DNA of 64,000 bases from assembly GCA_030407315.1 (NCBI GenBank), contig JALQPE010000474.1:1-64000 (forward strand), read 5' to 3'. The position numbers and the translations under genes are program-made. Of the stretch, positions 55,496 to 64,000 are shown piece by piece (within the stretch, counting starts at the first letter, position 1; each line of letters starts with the position of its first letter). The notes beneath the pieces are model-generated. The model was not told where the DNA came from. It made no database searches and worked only from the letters and a program-made list of their open reading frames with translations. The stretch comes from Asparagopsis taxiformis (Eukaryota > Rhodophyta > Florideophyceae > Bonnemaisoniales > Bonnemaisoniaceae).

Positions 55496-56814
55496 GAAAA
55501 ATCAATTTGGTGGCCCAGCATCTCCTGTGCCGAAAATTCCCGCACTCACTTCTGATATACGTCTAGACTTGTTTCCCACTTGTACGCATCAGGGAAGGCG
55601 TCACGGAAGGTTGACACTACGCTACTTGTGTACCGCGTCGTCTGAAATAGCGAGTAGTGTTTGTTGTATAGTTGTGGAGTATGCGTCTAGTGGTTTGTAA
55701 AGCTTGCAGAACGGGATAGGGATGTGGGTGGCCCTATTTTATGAATACATGAGTACCAATATTCAGGGTTGACAAAGCGGAAAGGCATAGGCTCATACAT
55801 GTTTGAGATTGCATAGTAGAGAAAATATTTCATCGAAATTTACATGGAGCTGATGGAGGTTTTAAGGATGAGGTATGAGAGGAAGAAAATTCTTCTGTGG
55901 TATGAGGATGTGTTCTGTGGGGGGATGGAATCTTGGGATGGTACAGGGGGAGGTGGAAATGTACGGAGTGCGGGTTTAGAATGGATTGTGATTCGGAGAG
56001 GAGTGCCGACAAGCATATTATGGGGATTGGGGAGACGCTGCGGGGTGTTGGGGTAGTGAGGGCGGAGGAGGTGTTTAGGTGGGACCGTAGGAGGGTGCGG
56101 TTGAAGGCGCCGAGAGGAGGGGTTTTTAGGAAAGTGAGGAGAAAGAAGGGGAGGGGGTGGCGTCTGTTCTGGCTGTGGTGAGTGGGGATGTGATGGAGAA
56201 GAAGGGGTTATTGTATTTGGGGAGGGAGGGGAGTGGGAGGAAGGGTGCGAAGTGGGGGGTTGATATGTGTTTCAGAGCGGGGAGGTTTCTGGGGATACGG
56301 CGGGGGAGCCACCCCGCAGTGCGGGAGCGTGGGCCGGTGGTGGTGGTGTATACGGTATCGAAGATGCGGATGGCGTGGGGGCATGGAGCAGCTGAGGGAG
56401 GGAGGGGTGGAGCAGGTCGGGTACGGGATGGGGAGTGAGAGGTTTTGGAAGAGTAAGCTGCAGGGGAAGTTTGTGTAGAGGGCGAAGGAGAGGGGTTGAG
56501 GGTAGAGGAGAGAGGGTATTGAAGAACAATACGTTTCAAAGGTGATGGGGGAGAGCATGGTCGAGGAGATAGGGGGTGTTTTGCCCTATTCTGAGGTAGT
56601 ATGAGGACTGGTTATACGAAATCTGTACGGTAGAGCAGAAAAGTAGGTATGGAATGGAGGTGTGCACCGTGGAAGCGGGGATAGGTAGCTGAAAATGCGT
56701 GCTAGAGTGGTATTGGGGGTGTTTGAGGTACAGTACGGGGGAGGTGAGCACCAACAGGAAGGGGGTGTGAGCGAGAGGATGAAAAAATTAAAGACGAAAT
56801 TGGAGTCGACCGAC
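55496..56814. other. G-rich stretch with possible decayed zinc-finger sequence
   Basis: From about 55840 the plus strand is strongly G/A/T-rich, the strand complement of the C-rich DNA near 36160-37370 at the opposite end of the cluster. A short frame at 55933-56181 contains Trp-Lys-Cys-Thr-Glu-Cys followed by a spaced His, loosely like the zinc finger at the start of the 38013 transposase, so this may be a remnant of another transposase. No intact gene is seen. Confidence 0.35.
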
Positions 56815-57092
56815 AAGGAAAAATAGAGTGGTCGCCGTGATGGATGCGGACATCCATGTCGAGCACGGCGGCAGAAATTTCTGGGGTCGAAATTTTTGAA
56901 TTTCTGAACCGGCGCCCGTCCTAGGTGGACATAGACATGGCGGAAGTCCATCCCGAGGGGGACATCCGTGGTACTAGAAACAATGAATGTCGCCCTAGTA
57001 ATACTAGACGTACTAGACCGCATGGACGTCCGGTTCTAGGCGGACATCCAAAAATACTGGAGAACATGGACGTCCGCCTAGTAATACTAGGT
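56815..57092 (-). repeat. Right subterminal repeats of the cluster II element
   Basis: Multiple GGACGTCC-type motifs and CTAGTAATACTAG-like palindromes (for example CCTAGTAATACTAGACGTAC near 56992 and CCTAGTAATACTAGGTGTAC near 57076) echo the GACATCC/CTCTAGTAC units near 35580-35759. Confidence 0.6.
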
Positions 57093-57139
57093 GTACTAGA
57101 GGTTGTGGACGTCCGCGTCCATTTCCGAGAACACAGACG
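57093..57139 (-). repeat. Right 47-bp inverted end of the cluster II element
   Basis: Reverse complement begins CGTCTGTGTTCTCGG and ends CTCTAGTAC, matching 35455-35501 at 41 of 47 positions. Outer flanks also show a weaker TTCAC match. This would place the right end of a ~21.7-kb element at 57139 or slightly beyond. Confidence 0.7.
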
Positions 57140-58770
57140 ATGTGAACACGGCGGCAAGCAAAAGCGTTGAAACTCCGTTAGAGGTTATCTGGCCTGGCAA
57201 TTCAGCGAGTTATTAGGGCGATAATGGCTGAAGGCCGAGGCCGATGAGGCAGACGTTGCCGTAGGGGCAGGAGCGGTACATTCGTCGAAGACGAGGATGC
57301 GGGTCACCCTTGCGAAGGTAGGATTACGACGCAAACCGCGTTGCGGGACTGCACTAGAACCCCGACGAGGGCAGGCACAGGCCATGCGAAGACGCACCTG
57401 AGTGCGGATATATCCGCTGAAACCCAACTGCTGGATGGACGCGGGAGGCGGAGACATCTGGCGACTCAGGCGACCCTAACGGCATCAAGCGCGCAAGTAA
57501 AGGATTACTAGCATCGCAGCAACCACGGGGGAATGAAGACGACGCACAGTTGCGTTCGGGAAGACCCTCATCGGGAGCTAGCGCGACGACGCGAGTAGCG
57601 GCTGAACTGCCTCCTCGCCACCCTCTCGGAATAACTGCTTGCGCAGTGGACGCCTGGCGTCCTCCAACTCACCTTCTAATCCCAACCCGGGTTCGCAATT
57701 CTGCTGCCTCCAGGCGTGCGGCCAACCTCCCTATCCGGTGCGGGCGCTCTCGGGCGATGTACGCTGTTCGCGTCCTTGCTTATAGCGAGCAGCTACGTGT
57801 GCACGACAATGCGAGTCCATCCAACGGATCTTATGATGTAACGCCCATTGGCAGAGGCAAAAATGGAAGCCACCGTACCATCCCCGAGATCATCGGCCAA
57901 CGCGCACATGCGGAATCGATAGCAATTCGCGACTCGACAATTCCCCACGTAGGATATCAACAGCAGGAGGCTGACGCGTGACTACATCATCACCGTTCAC
58001 GGATGGCTCAGAGCCTTGGTCGGATGTCAGAAGCGCCTCCATGGCGGGACCCCTTGGGAGGGGCGCTGTGGGCTGAAGGGTGGCGCGGTAGGCGCGACGG
58101 TCATCGGGACCTGACTTTCGTACAGTCATCGGCACCACTGGGTGGTAAGGAAGCAACAGGGCTAAGCTCCGTCCTGCGTAAGGCGAACTTGGCCTCCGCC
58201 TCGGCGGCCGTCCACCACGGACGCGGCACAAATGCTCGCCAACAGGCTGGATATTGTAAGAGTCGGGGCCGATCGAAAAAGACCTGTCAGGCTCCACGCC
58301 GTAATACCCATCTTCGGTGAACTCACCATCTCTGCGATAAGGCGGCAGCTCTGCGACGTACCATCTCGAGGGTAACACGTTTAATACGTAACGCCCTCCC
58401 GGAGTCAAGCGAGTCCCTGAGGACCAACTTTCTCCTGTGCCACTCCGCGTTATGTTGGACTGACCATTCCTGCGGATGATACACCCCCAGGGCAACCTTC
58501 AGCAACGCTGCCTACGAACCAGGTAACCCGACTATGGTGGACCACGTCCCTCACGGAACCTTCGGGATATCGTAACAAGTCTGCTCCCTATTGAGGATTC
58601 CCTCGCCATCAACCGGAGCAAGCCCCGCGTCCTCGGCGGTACGAGCAACTCGATCCCTATAAGGATATCCCTCTCCAACTCGAGGTACGATCGGAACCTG
58701 TCCATTCGCCATTCGGGCGCGTCGCGAGAGCGAATTGTGGAAATACACCAGCGACGGAGGGTCGGCAACG
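57140..58770. other. GC-rich unrecognised region left of element 3
   Basis: Base composition is like the Gypsy elements. The only frame with protein-like character is on the minus strand at 57890-58495 (201 codons), rich in Pro, Arg, Gly, Tyr and Trp with no domain I recognise. It may be a fragment of another retroelement. Confidence 0.35.
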
Positions 58771-59426
58771 TGTAGTATACGTGGCAATTCCGAAATTGCA
58801 AATATTTACGTTTTCCGCGGAATTCGAATTTCGGCGGATACGACCGGCGACAGCAATGCACGAACATTGCTGGCGCATGCGCGCGCGCAACCTGCACACG
58901 TGTGCAACGAACGTATTGGCAACGGCCAACGGACCAACGGGTCCCTACGTGTGACCCACAAGGTCCTTTCCCATTCGGGGACGTTACGAGCAGTGTTTAC
59001 ACTGTAAAGCGATGCCATCGTGGCCATATAGGTATTGGCATCGTGCCGGGAGGGAAAGGGGACAAGACAACGATCGAGCAACGGCTCTAGTCTACGACTG
59101 ACTTCTACGTTTACGTTTACGTTTTGCCTAACGAGGCTTCGTCTCCGTCGAGCTGCGTACTCCCTACCCATCGCCGCACGTAAGGCTGATTGCGTGTAGT
59201 GCCTCCGGGCTTGGTCGAGAGCGCCTCCGGTGACGTACCACCTCGTTTGCTAACGTAATCCTCGCGTGGATTGTTGCGTCGTGACGCTCGTGTCTACTCG
59301 CTAACCACTCTACCTTCTACCTAACAATACAGTCAAACACCAGCGGGTGGACTGCTCGTTTCGTTTCGTAAGGACAGCGTGTCCGTGGCTCGTACCAGCT
59401 ACTTCTAGAACTAACGTGGTTCCACA
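58771..59426 (+). repeat. 5' LTR of element 3
   Basis: 656 bp, TGTAGTATACG...GGTTCCACA, aligning throughout with the two LTRs of element 2. It lacks a few bases present in the others, for example one TTTACG unit near 59106 and CGTT near 59320. Confidence 0.95.
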
Positions 59427-59427
59427 C

Positions 59428-59440
59428 TGGTCTCTCGACC
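59428..59440 (+). promoter_or_regulatory. Primer-binding site of element 3
   Basis: TGGTCTCTCGACC one base after the LTR, identical to that of element 2. Confidence 0.8.
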
Positions 59441-59525
59441 TAGAAGTTGCTACGAGCATAACGACAACCAACGAGGTTGAGCTCTTTTACGTTAACGAAA
59501 AGCTACGTGCTACAGACGACGGTCT

Positions 59526-61928
59526 ATGAATTACGCTGTGTCGAATTCCAGCGCGTCGCCCAGGCAACCGTTGCCAACGTCAGCGGACGCCGAAGCCGAC
59601 GTGGCCTTGTCAGCAGAAGCGATCTTCGCGACTGATCGATCTATCCCGCCGGATATCGAGGCGATCGGCCAGCTACCACGTACGGTAAGCCCGTTTGAGT
59701 CCGTGAGTATGGACCCCGCAACGCGCGGTCAGCTCAACGAAGGGAACGTGACTCCCACGGCACTACGTGTAGTGTACGAAGACCTTCGAGGTCACATCGA
59801 AAGGGCGAGCGACGCGGCCGTCGACGAAGCCGTAAGGCAGAGACTCGGAGTCTCGGAGCGCGAAGCTCGTGCGTTACGTGAACGCTCAGCGACCCTCGAA
59901 CGGGAAAACGAAGATTTACGAAACCGCCTCTCCGCCGTGGAGGGAAGACTCGACTCGTTTGTCGTAGTATTCAACGAAATCGTCGCCGGACGTTCCGCTC
60001 CGCCGAGCGGAAGCGATCCGAATTACGAAGGCTCGCGCGCCTATAACTCGCAATCCTCCCCGGCCGTTCCGGGAGGATACCCACCAACACCCGGTCCGAC
60101 GACCCCGACAACGTACGGAAGGGGGGCGACAGTGCAACGAGCCATCGCCAACCCCGACGAGACGCCACGAAGGCAATTACGTTTTAACGATACGCCAGAC
60201 CACGCGCGGTCGGCGGACGCAGCACGTGCTGCGCAATTCGATACGAGAGCTCCCCCGCCACGTGAGACGTACATTCCGTGGCTGGGTACGTTCGGCACGA
60301 CGGACACGCGAGTCCACGAAAACGAACGTGCCGACGCGGTACGCTTACCAGGGAACGCCCTCGGACCCGTTTGCCACGCGTTGGCAGAGCACACGACAAT
60401 GCTCGACGCATTTGCGAACGTGGTGTCGTACCGCATGTACCGACTTAACGATGTACGTGAACATCTCTACGTGAACGAGAGTCAAAGCGTACATAAGCTC
60501 AAACGTGAGCTGGAGGGACTTTTCCCTACGTTAAAGCCGTTCTCCGGCCGGAATCCGATTACGTTACTCGGATTCCTCGCCCAAATACGTGATGGGTTCA
60601 GCACACTCGGAGTGTGCGAGGGAGTGGCAGTACGTGCGCTGCACTTCTTCCTCGAAGGGGACGCCCGACGGTTCTACGATTCCCAGTGTACGACTGGTGT
60701 GATCACGACTGATCCGACGAAGAGGTTCTCGTGGCCTCACGTAATCAACGCGTTGATCAAACGATACCTGCAAGACGACGTGCTGCAGGAGGCCTACGAA
60801 AAGGTCACGATGATCACGCAGAGTCCTAACGAGGACGAGAATCAGTACGCTGATAGACTCGACACCGCCACGCGGGCGTGTAACTACGTGTTTACGGATC
60901 GACTCCTCGTTCACCACTACGTACGTGGTTTGCTGCCCTCGACGCGGGCAGCAGTGACGGAACGACTCCGGTCACTCCCCGAACGAGAGAGGAACGACCT
61001 CACCGTTGTGAGACGATTGGCGACGGCCGAAGGAACGACCTTCCGTGCACGTACGGCAGCTGTCGCGTCAGCCGCGAAACCGAAAGTGCGGTTTCCGGTG
61101 AAGCCTACGTTGGCTATTTCCGACCACGAGTCGAGGAAGTTCGCGGACTACGATGAGTCCGCGTACTTACGTAATGAACGGGCTAACGAGCCCAGTTACC
61201 ACGATGGTAACCCGAACATCCCCGCGAGGGACGACGACGACGTGTCGCTCGCTGCGGTTCACGTTGCCGAGAATTTGGAGGCGATCCTCTTCACGAACGG
61301 GCCGCCGCCCAACGATACGAAAACGGCAAACGAAAAGCCGGACGAGCTCGAAGCTCGATTGAACCGTCCATGCGAGGACGTGCCGAAGCTCACGAGCGAG
61401 CAGACGCAATTGGCGCACTCCGTAATCCCGAATGATTACTGGACGCTGTCGTGTTGGTCATGCCGCGAAGATGGCCACTCGACGTTTACGTGTCCGCGTC
61501 TGACGCCAGATCAACGGATCTTCTTCGCGTACAAGTACTACCTCTTCCACGTGAAGAGCAACCCACGTCAGGCTGAGTACTTCCGCCAACGAATGGCTAA
61601 ACGTAACCAGGAACGACCTGATGAGCGAGGGAACGTGATCCCGCGGAGGTACGGCACGCCGCCTACGATACTCCGAAACCCCAATCGTGACGGGGGAAGG
61701 CCCTTCGACAGGCGCCGCGGCGACTTTCGTAATGACCGACGGGACCCCCGCCCGTGGGCGAACGAACGAAATGGCCAACGTAATGGCCGCAGCGGAGTCT
61801 ACGTGACGACCTCCGCTGACGAAACACCACTCGAGGTGGAAACGAGTCACGATGACGAACGAGCTTCGTGGGCTCACGACGACAACGTGTCGAACGGCCC
61901 CGCGCCGGGAAACGACCAGGCGATGTAG
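59526..61928 (+). CDS. gag: Gag, intact
   Basis: An 800-residue Gag. Residues about 80-145 are helical with a probable coiled coil, about 155-230 is a Pro/Gly/Thr-rich linker, about 270-480 is the capsid-like helical region, and the CCHC zinc knuckle (C-x2-C-x4-H-x4-C) lies near residues 645-658. An Arg/Asn/Gly-rich tail suited to RNA binding follows. Starting at the same ATG, element 2 is identical for most of its first 394 codons. The gene ends TAG, overlapping the open upstream part of pol in the -1 frame, so pol is probably expressed by frameshifting. Confidence 0.93.
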   Translation: MNYAVSNSSASPRQPLPTSADAEADVALSAEAIFATDRSIPPDIEAIGQLPRTVSPFESVSMDPATRGQLNEGNVTPTALRVVYEDLRGHIERASDAAVDEAVRQRLGVSEREARALRERSATLERENEDLRNRLSAVEGRLDSFVVVFNEIVAGRSAPPSGSDPNYEGSRAYNSQSSPAVPGGYPPTPGPTTPTTYGRGATVQRAIANPDETPRRQLRFNDTPDHARSADAARAAQFDTRAPPPRETYIPWLGTFGTTDTRVHENERADAVRLPGNALGPVCHALAEHTTMLDAFANVVSYRMYRLNDVREHLYVNESQSVHKLKRELEGLFPTLKPFSGRNPITLLGFLAQIRDGFSTLGVCEGVAVRALHFFLEGDARRFYDSQCTTGVITTDPTKRFSWPHVINALIKRYLQDDVLQEAYEKVTMITQSPNEDENQYADRLDTATRACNYVFTDRLLVHHYVRGLLPSTRAAVTERLRSLPERERNDLTVVRRLATAEGTTFRARTAAVASAAKPKVRFPVKPTLAISDHESRKFADYDESAYLRNERANEPSYHDGNPNIPARDDDDVSLAAVHVAENLEAILFTNGPPPNDTKTANEKPDELEARLNRPCEDVPKLTSEQTQLAHSVIPNDYWTLSCWSCREDGHSTFTCPRLTPDQRIFFAYKYYLFHVKSNPRQAEYFRQRMAKRNQERPDERGNVIPRRYGTPPTILRNPNRDGGRPFDRRRGDFRNDRRDPRPWANERNGQRNGRSGVYVTTSADETPLEVETSHDDERASWAHDDNVSNGPAPGNDQAM
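61907..61913 (+). promoter_or_regulatory. Candidate -1 ribosomal frameshift site
   Basis: G GGA AAC in the gag reading phase (codons GGA and AAC follow CCG), 13 bases before the gag TAG. This is a canonical X-XXY-YYZ slippery heptamer, and pol lies in the -1 frame, open across this point. Copies 1 and 2 read G GAA AAC here, which is not canonical. Confidence 0.55.
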
Positions 61929-62011
61929 GTCACGAGCCACCCACATCGCCTGAACCCTTACGTAAAAGGGGGACGACCGACGTCGATGATTGGTCCTCCG
62001 CAGGCTCACCG

Positions 62012-64000
62012 ATGAACGAGAGTTACGTAAAGCTCACGGCCGCGAAGGCCAACTCGAGTCACACGACACCCGACGTGGGGGAAGAAACGAAGTCCGACGG
62101 GACGAACGAACCTCACACGAAGAGGAAGCCTCGCAGACGAGCGAGACGCGCTACCCGGAAGCACGACGCTTCCGAGCGCGAGAAAGCCAAACACGCGGCT
62201 TATACGAAGCGTGTCGACGCAAAAGAAGCCATACGGGCTCACACGATGAAGCGACGAACCGCTAGCGAAGACGTAGACCGCGCGCCGGTCAGGACCGAAC
62301 CGTTGGTCCTCGACGGGCATACGTGCCTACTTGCGTCGAAGCATTATATCGTATCCGGAACGATCGGACTAGACCTCAACGTGATGAGGGCGATTACCAT
62401 CGCGATGGATACGTGCAGCGGCTACAACTTGATACGAACAAGTTTACTACCCTACGACTGGGTCGACCGCTGTCTACGTGACGAAGAGCTACCGAAGCTC
62501 GGAGACGCCAACGGGCGACGTTTGCCTATCGAAGGCGCCATCCTGCTTCGTGTCAGGTTGGGGAACTCGCTGTTCCGCGTAAAATTCTTCGTAGCCAACA
62601 CGCTGGCTGTTCCCGTTATAATGGGCACGTCGTTCATGTCGAAGCATGTCGATGCTATACGCTGTCGAGCGCAGACAATCGACCTCCATCGGGGGGATAC
62701 GATACCCATTATCGCGGAGGGCGATACGACGACTCCGTACGAGGAGGGGGAAGAGACGAATCCAAACGTGGAACACCCGAAACGCCGCGAGCGTAACGCG
62801 GCCTCGAATAGGCCGAGCCGAACGTTCTCGGTTCGCCTGACGAAGTACACGCGTGTACCGGCGATGTCGCAACGGACCGTCAACGTGACGACGGATGCGA
62901 CCGGACTCGTGTTCCTCGAACCGAAAGCGTCGGTGCAATTCCGGCATGGGCTGCGCATAGCCAACGGAGTGGTCGACGTAGGACCGAGAGAGACGTTCTC
63001 TATCATCGTGTCGAACTTCACGAAGAAGGACCGCGAATTGCCGAAAGGCGCAACGATTGCGTACGCGGTACGCTCCCCGTTGGGAATCGTCCCACTCAAG
63101 CGTGAGGGCGGCGAAGCCCTCGCGAAGGTTTTGAACCTACCGCTAGTCGACGCGACGACGCGGACAAATACGAACGGGTTGGGCGACGAAACGCCAGACC
63201 CGTTGGTCAACGAAAAGGGGAACGACCCCGCCACGGATTGGCAGTCGACAATCGATTTGTCGCACCTCGACGACGAGGATTTACGAAAGCGCATCAACGA
63301 GATGCTAGCTACACATTCGTCAATGTGGACGAGCGGACGCCTCGGCGAAATCAATGCTACGGAGCATCGAATCGAACTCGAACCGGGCACGCGGCCCATA
63401 CGTTCAATGCCCTATCGTCAGGGTCCGGCTTTACGTACGATAGCCGAGGAGCAGATCACGAAGATGCTCAACGAAGGGGTTATCGAACCCGCGTCCAGCG
63501 AATGGGCGTCACCAATCGTGTTGGTGCCGAAGAAGGACGGATCCTTACGTTTCTGTGTCGATTACAGGCGTTTGAACGCGAAAACGATCGCTGATTCGTA
63601 CCCGCTTCCTCGTATGGAAGACTGCCTTGATTCGTTGGGCGACGCCGCCATCTTCACGACACTCGATTGTAACGCCGGTTACTGGCAAGTGCCCGTCTCC
63701 GCCGAGGACCGTGATAAGACAACGTTTACGTCTTTCATGGGAACGTATCGCTACGTGCGAATGCCATTCGGGCTACGAAATGCCCCCGCTACGTTTCAGC
63801 GGACGTTGGACATCATCCTCTCCGGAGTACGTTGGCAATCGTGCCTGGTCTACTTAGACGACGTAATCGTCTTTTCGAAAGACCTCGAGTCTCACCTGGG
63901 TCACGTTGACCAGGTGCTTTCCCTGCTACGCGCAGCGGGAGTAACGTTAAAGCTCACGAAGTGCTCGTTCTTTCAACCACGAGTTGACTACCTGGGGCAC
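62012..64000 (+). CDS. pol: Pol polyprotein, open to the window end (partial)
   Basis: Open without stop from the ATG at 62012 (and upstream through the gag overlap) to position 64000, about 663 codons. A basic N-terminal segment is followed by the protease (Ala-Met-Asp-Thr-Cys-Ser-Gly near 62403-62423, flap-like Ile-Met-Gly-Thr-Ser near 62620). Reverse transcriptase follows, with Ala-Ser-Pro-Ile-Val-Leu-Val-Pro-Lys-Lys-Asp-Gly, Phe-Cys-Val-Asp-Tyr-Arg-Arg-Leu-Asn, Leu-Asp-Cys-Asn-Ala-Gly-Tyr and Tyr-Leu-Asp-Asp near 63850-63862. RNase H and integrase would lie beyond the window. No lesion is seen. Confidence 0.92.
   Translation, partial: MNESYVKLTAAKANSSHTTPDVGEETKSDGTNEPHTKRKPRRRARRATRKHDASEREKAKHAAYTKRVDAKEAIRAHTMKRRTASEDVDRAPVRTEPLVLDGHTCLLASKHYIVSGTIGLDLNVMRAITIAMDTCSGYNLIRTSLLPYDWVDRCLRDEELPKLGDANGRRLPIEGAILLRVRLGNSLFRVKFFVANTLAVPVIMGTSFMSKHVDAIRCRAQTIDLHRGDTIPIIAEGDTTTPYEEGEETNPNVEHPKRRERNAASNRPSRTFSVRLTKYTRVPAMSQRTVNVTTDATGLVFLEPKASVQFRHGLRIANGVVDVGPRETFSIIVSNFTKKDRELPKGATIAYAVRSPLGIVPLKREGGEALAKVLNLPLVDATTRTNTNGLGDETPDPLVNEKGNDPATDWQSTIDLSHLDDEDLRKRINEMLATHSSMWTSGRLGEINATEHRIELEPGTRPIRSMPYRQGPALRTIAEEQITKMLNEGVIEPASSEWASPIVLVPKKDGSLRFCVDYRRLNAKTIADSYPLPRMEDCLDSLGDAAIFTTLDCNAGYWQVPVSAEDRDKTTFTSFMGTYRYVRMPFGLRNAPATFQRTLDIILSGVRWQSCLVYLDDVIVFSKDLESHLGHVDQVLSLLRAAGVTLKLTKCSFFQPRVDYLGH

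Larger units (their letters stand above)
58771..64000 (+). mobile_element. Third Ty3/Gypsy copy (element 3), 5' part, cut by window end
   Basis: 5' LTR, primer-binding site, intact gag and open pol up to the end of the window inside reverse transcriptase. This is the best-preserved of the three copies and shows the original reading frames. The five bases before the LTR are CAACG; the matching 3' side is outside the window. Confidence 0.93.

Noticed and set aside
56126..56558. Long C-strand ORFs (Pro/Ser/Leu/His-rich) in 56.1-56.6 kb
   Set aside because: Composition follows from the G-rich plus strand and no motif is present; several frames are open at once, which is typical of low-complexity DNA.
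62452..63399. A 315-codon minus-strand ORF opposite pol in element 3
   Set aside because: It lies exactly opposite the open protease-reverse transcriptase frame and has Ser/Arg/Thr-rich shadow composition.
1..64000. tRNA or rRNA genes
   Set aside because: No cloverleaf with A/B boxes or conserved rRNA core sequence was noticed on either strand by eye; a covariance-model scan was not possible.

Overview
The window is eukaryotic nuclear DNA made almost entirely of mobile elements. The evidence is three copies of a Ty3/Gypsy LTR retrotransposon, DDE-type transposases with zinc fingers, SET-domain and Tudor-like chromatin proteins, and no operons, Shine-Dalgarno sites or CRISPR. Genes look intron-poor. 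A TE-rich, intron-poor protist or alga (a red alga, for example) would fit, but the sequence alone does not fix the taxon.

Layout. (1) 1-3161: a truncated, indel-riddled Gypsy copy. (2) 3162-16758: a full-length 13.6-kb Gypsy element with two LTRs, primer-binding site, gag, pol with a terminal chromodomain, and an unusual long 3' region holding a large antisense ORF. Its 3' LTR lies directly inside a transposase reading frame. (3) 16759-35400, cluster I: a broken transposase, two frameshifted ParB-like/2-oxoglutarate dioxygenase genes separated and flanked by compound palindromes built from a 39-nt palindrome, a minus-strand gene joining ParB-like, DNA methyltransferase and SET domains, a Tudor-like protein and a conserved accessory protein. 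(4) 35455-57139, cluster II, bounded by 47-bp inverted ends 21.7 kb apart: subterminal repeats, an intact 1012-aa transposase, a second accessory protein of the same family, an intact DNA methyltransferase-SET protein enclosed in its own ~205-bp inverted repeats, and an intact 1318-aa ParB-like/dioxygenase protein flanked by arrays of the same ~205-bp palindromic repeat. (5) 57140-58770: GC-rich, unrecognised sequence. (6) 58771-64000: the first 5.2 kb of a third, apparently intact Gypsy copy, cut by the window edge.

The main result is that both DNA-transposon clusters carry the same protein families: transposase, ParB-like/2OG-Fe(II) oxygenase, DPPY/DPPF-type DNA methyltransferase-SET, and a minus-strand accessory protein. 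Each family sits next to highly conserved palindromic DNA. My inference is that this is a transposon-borne chromatin and DNA modification system: a methyltransferase writes on DNA, an oxygenase edits DNA or chromatin, a SET domain modifies histones or other proteins, and ParB-like modules possibly read or anchor on the palindromes. Cluster I genes are mostly frameshifted while cluster II is largely intact, which fits turnover of such elements. All functions are predicted from motifs read by eye; no search was run.
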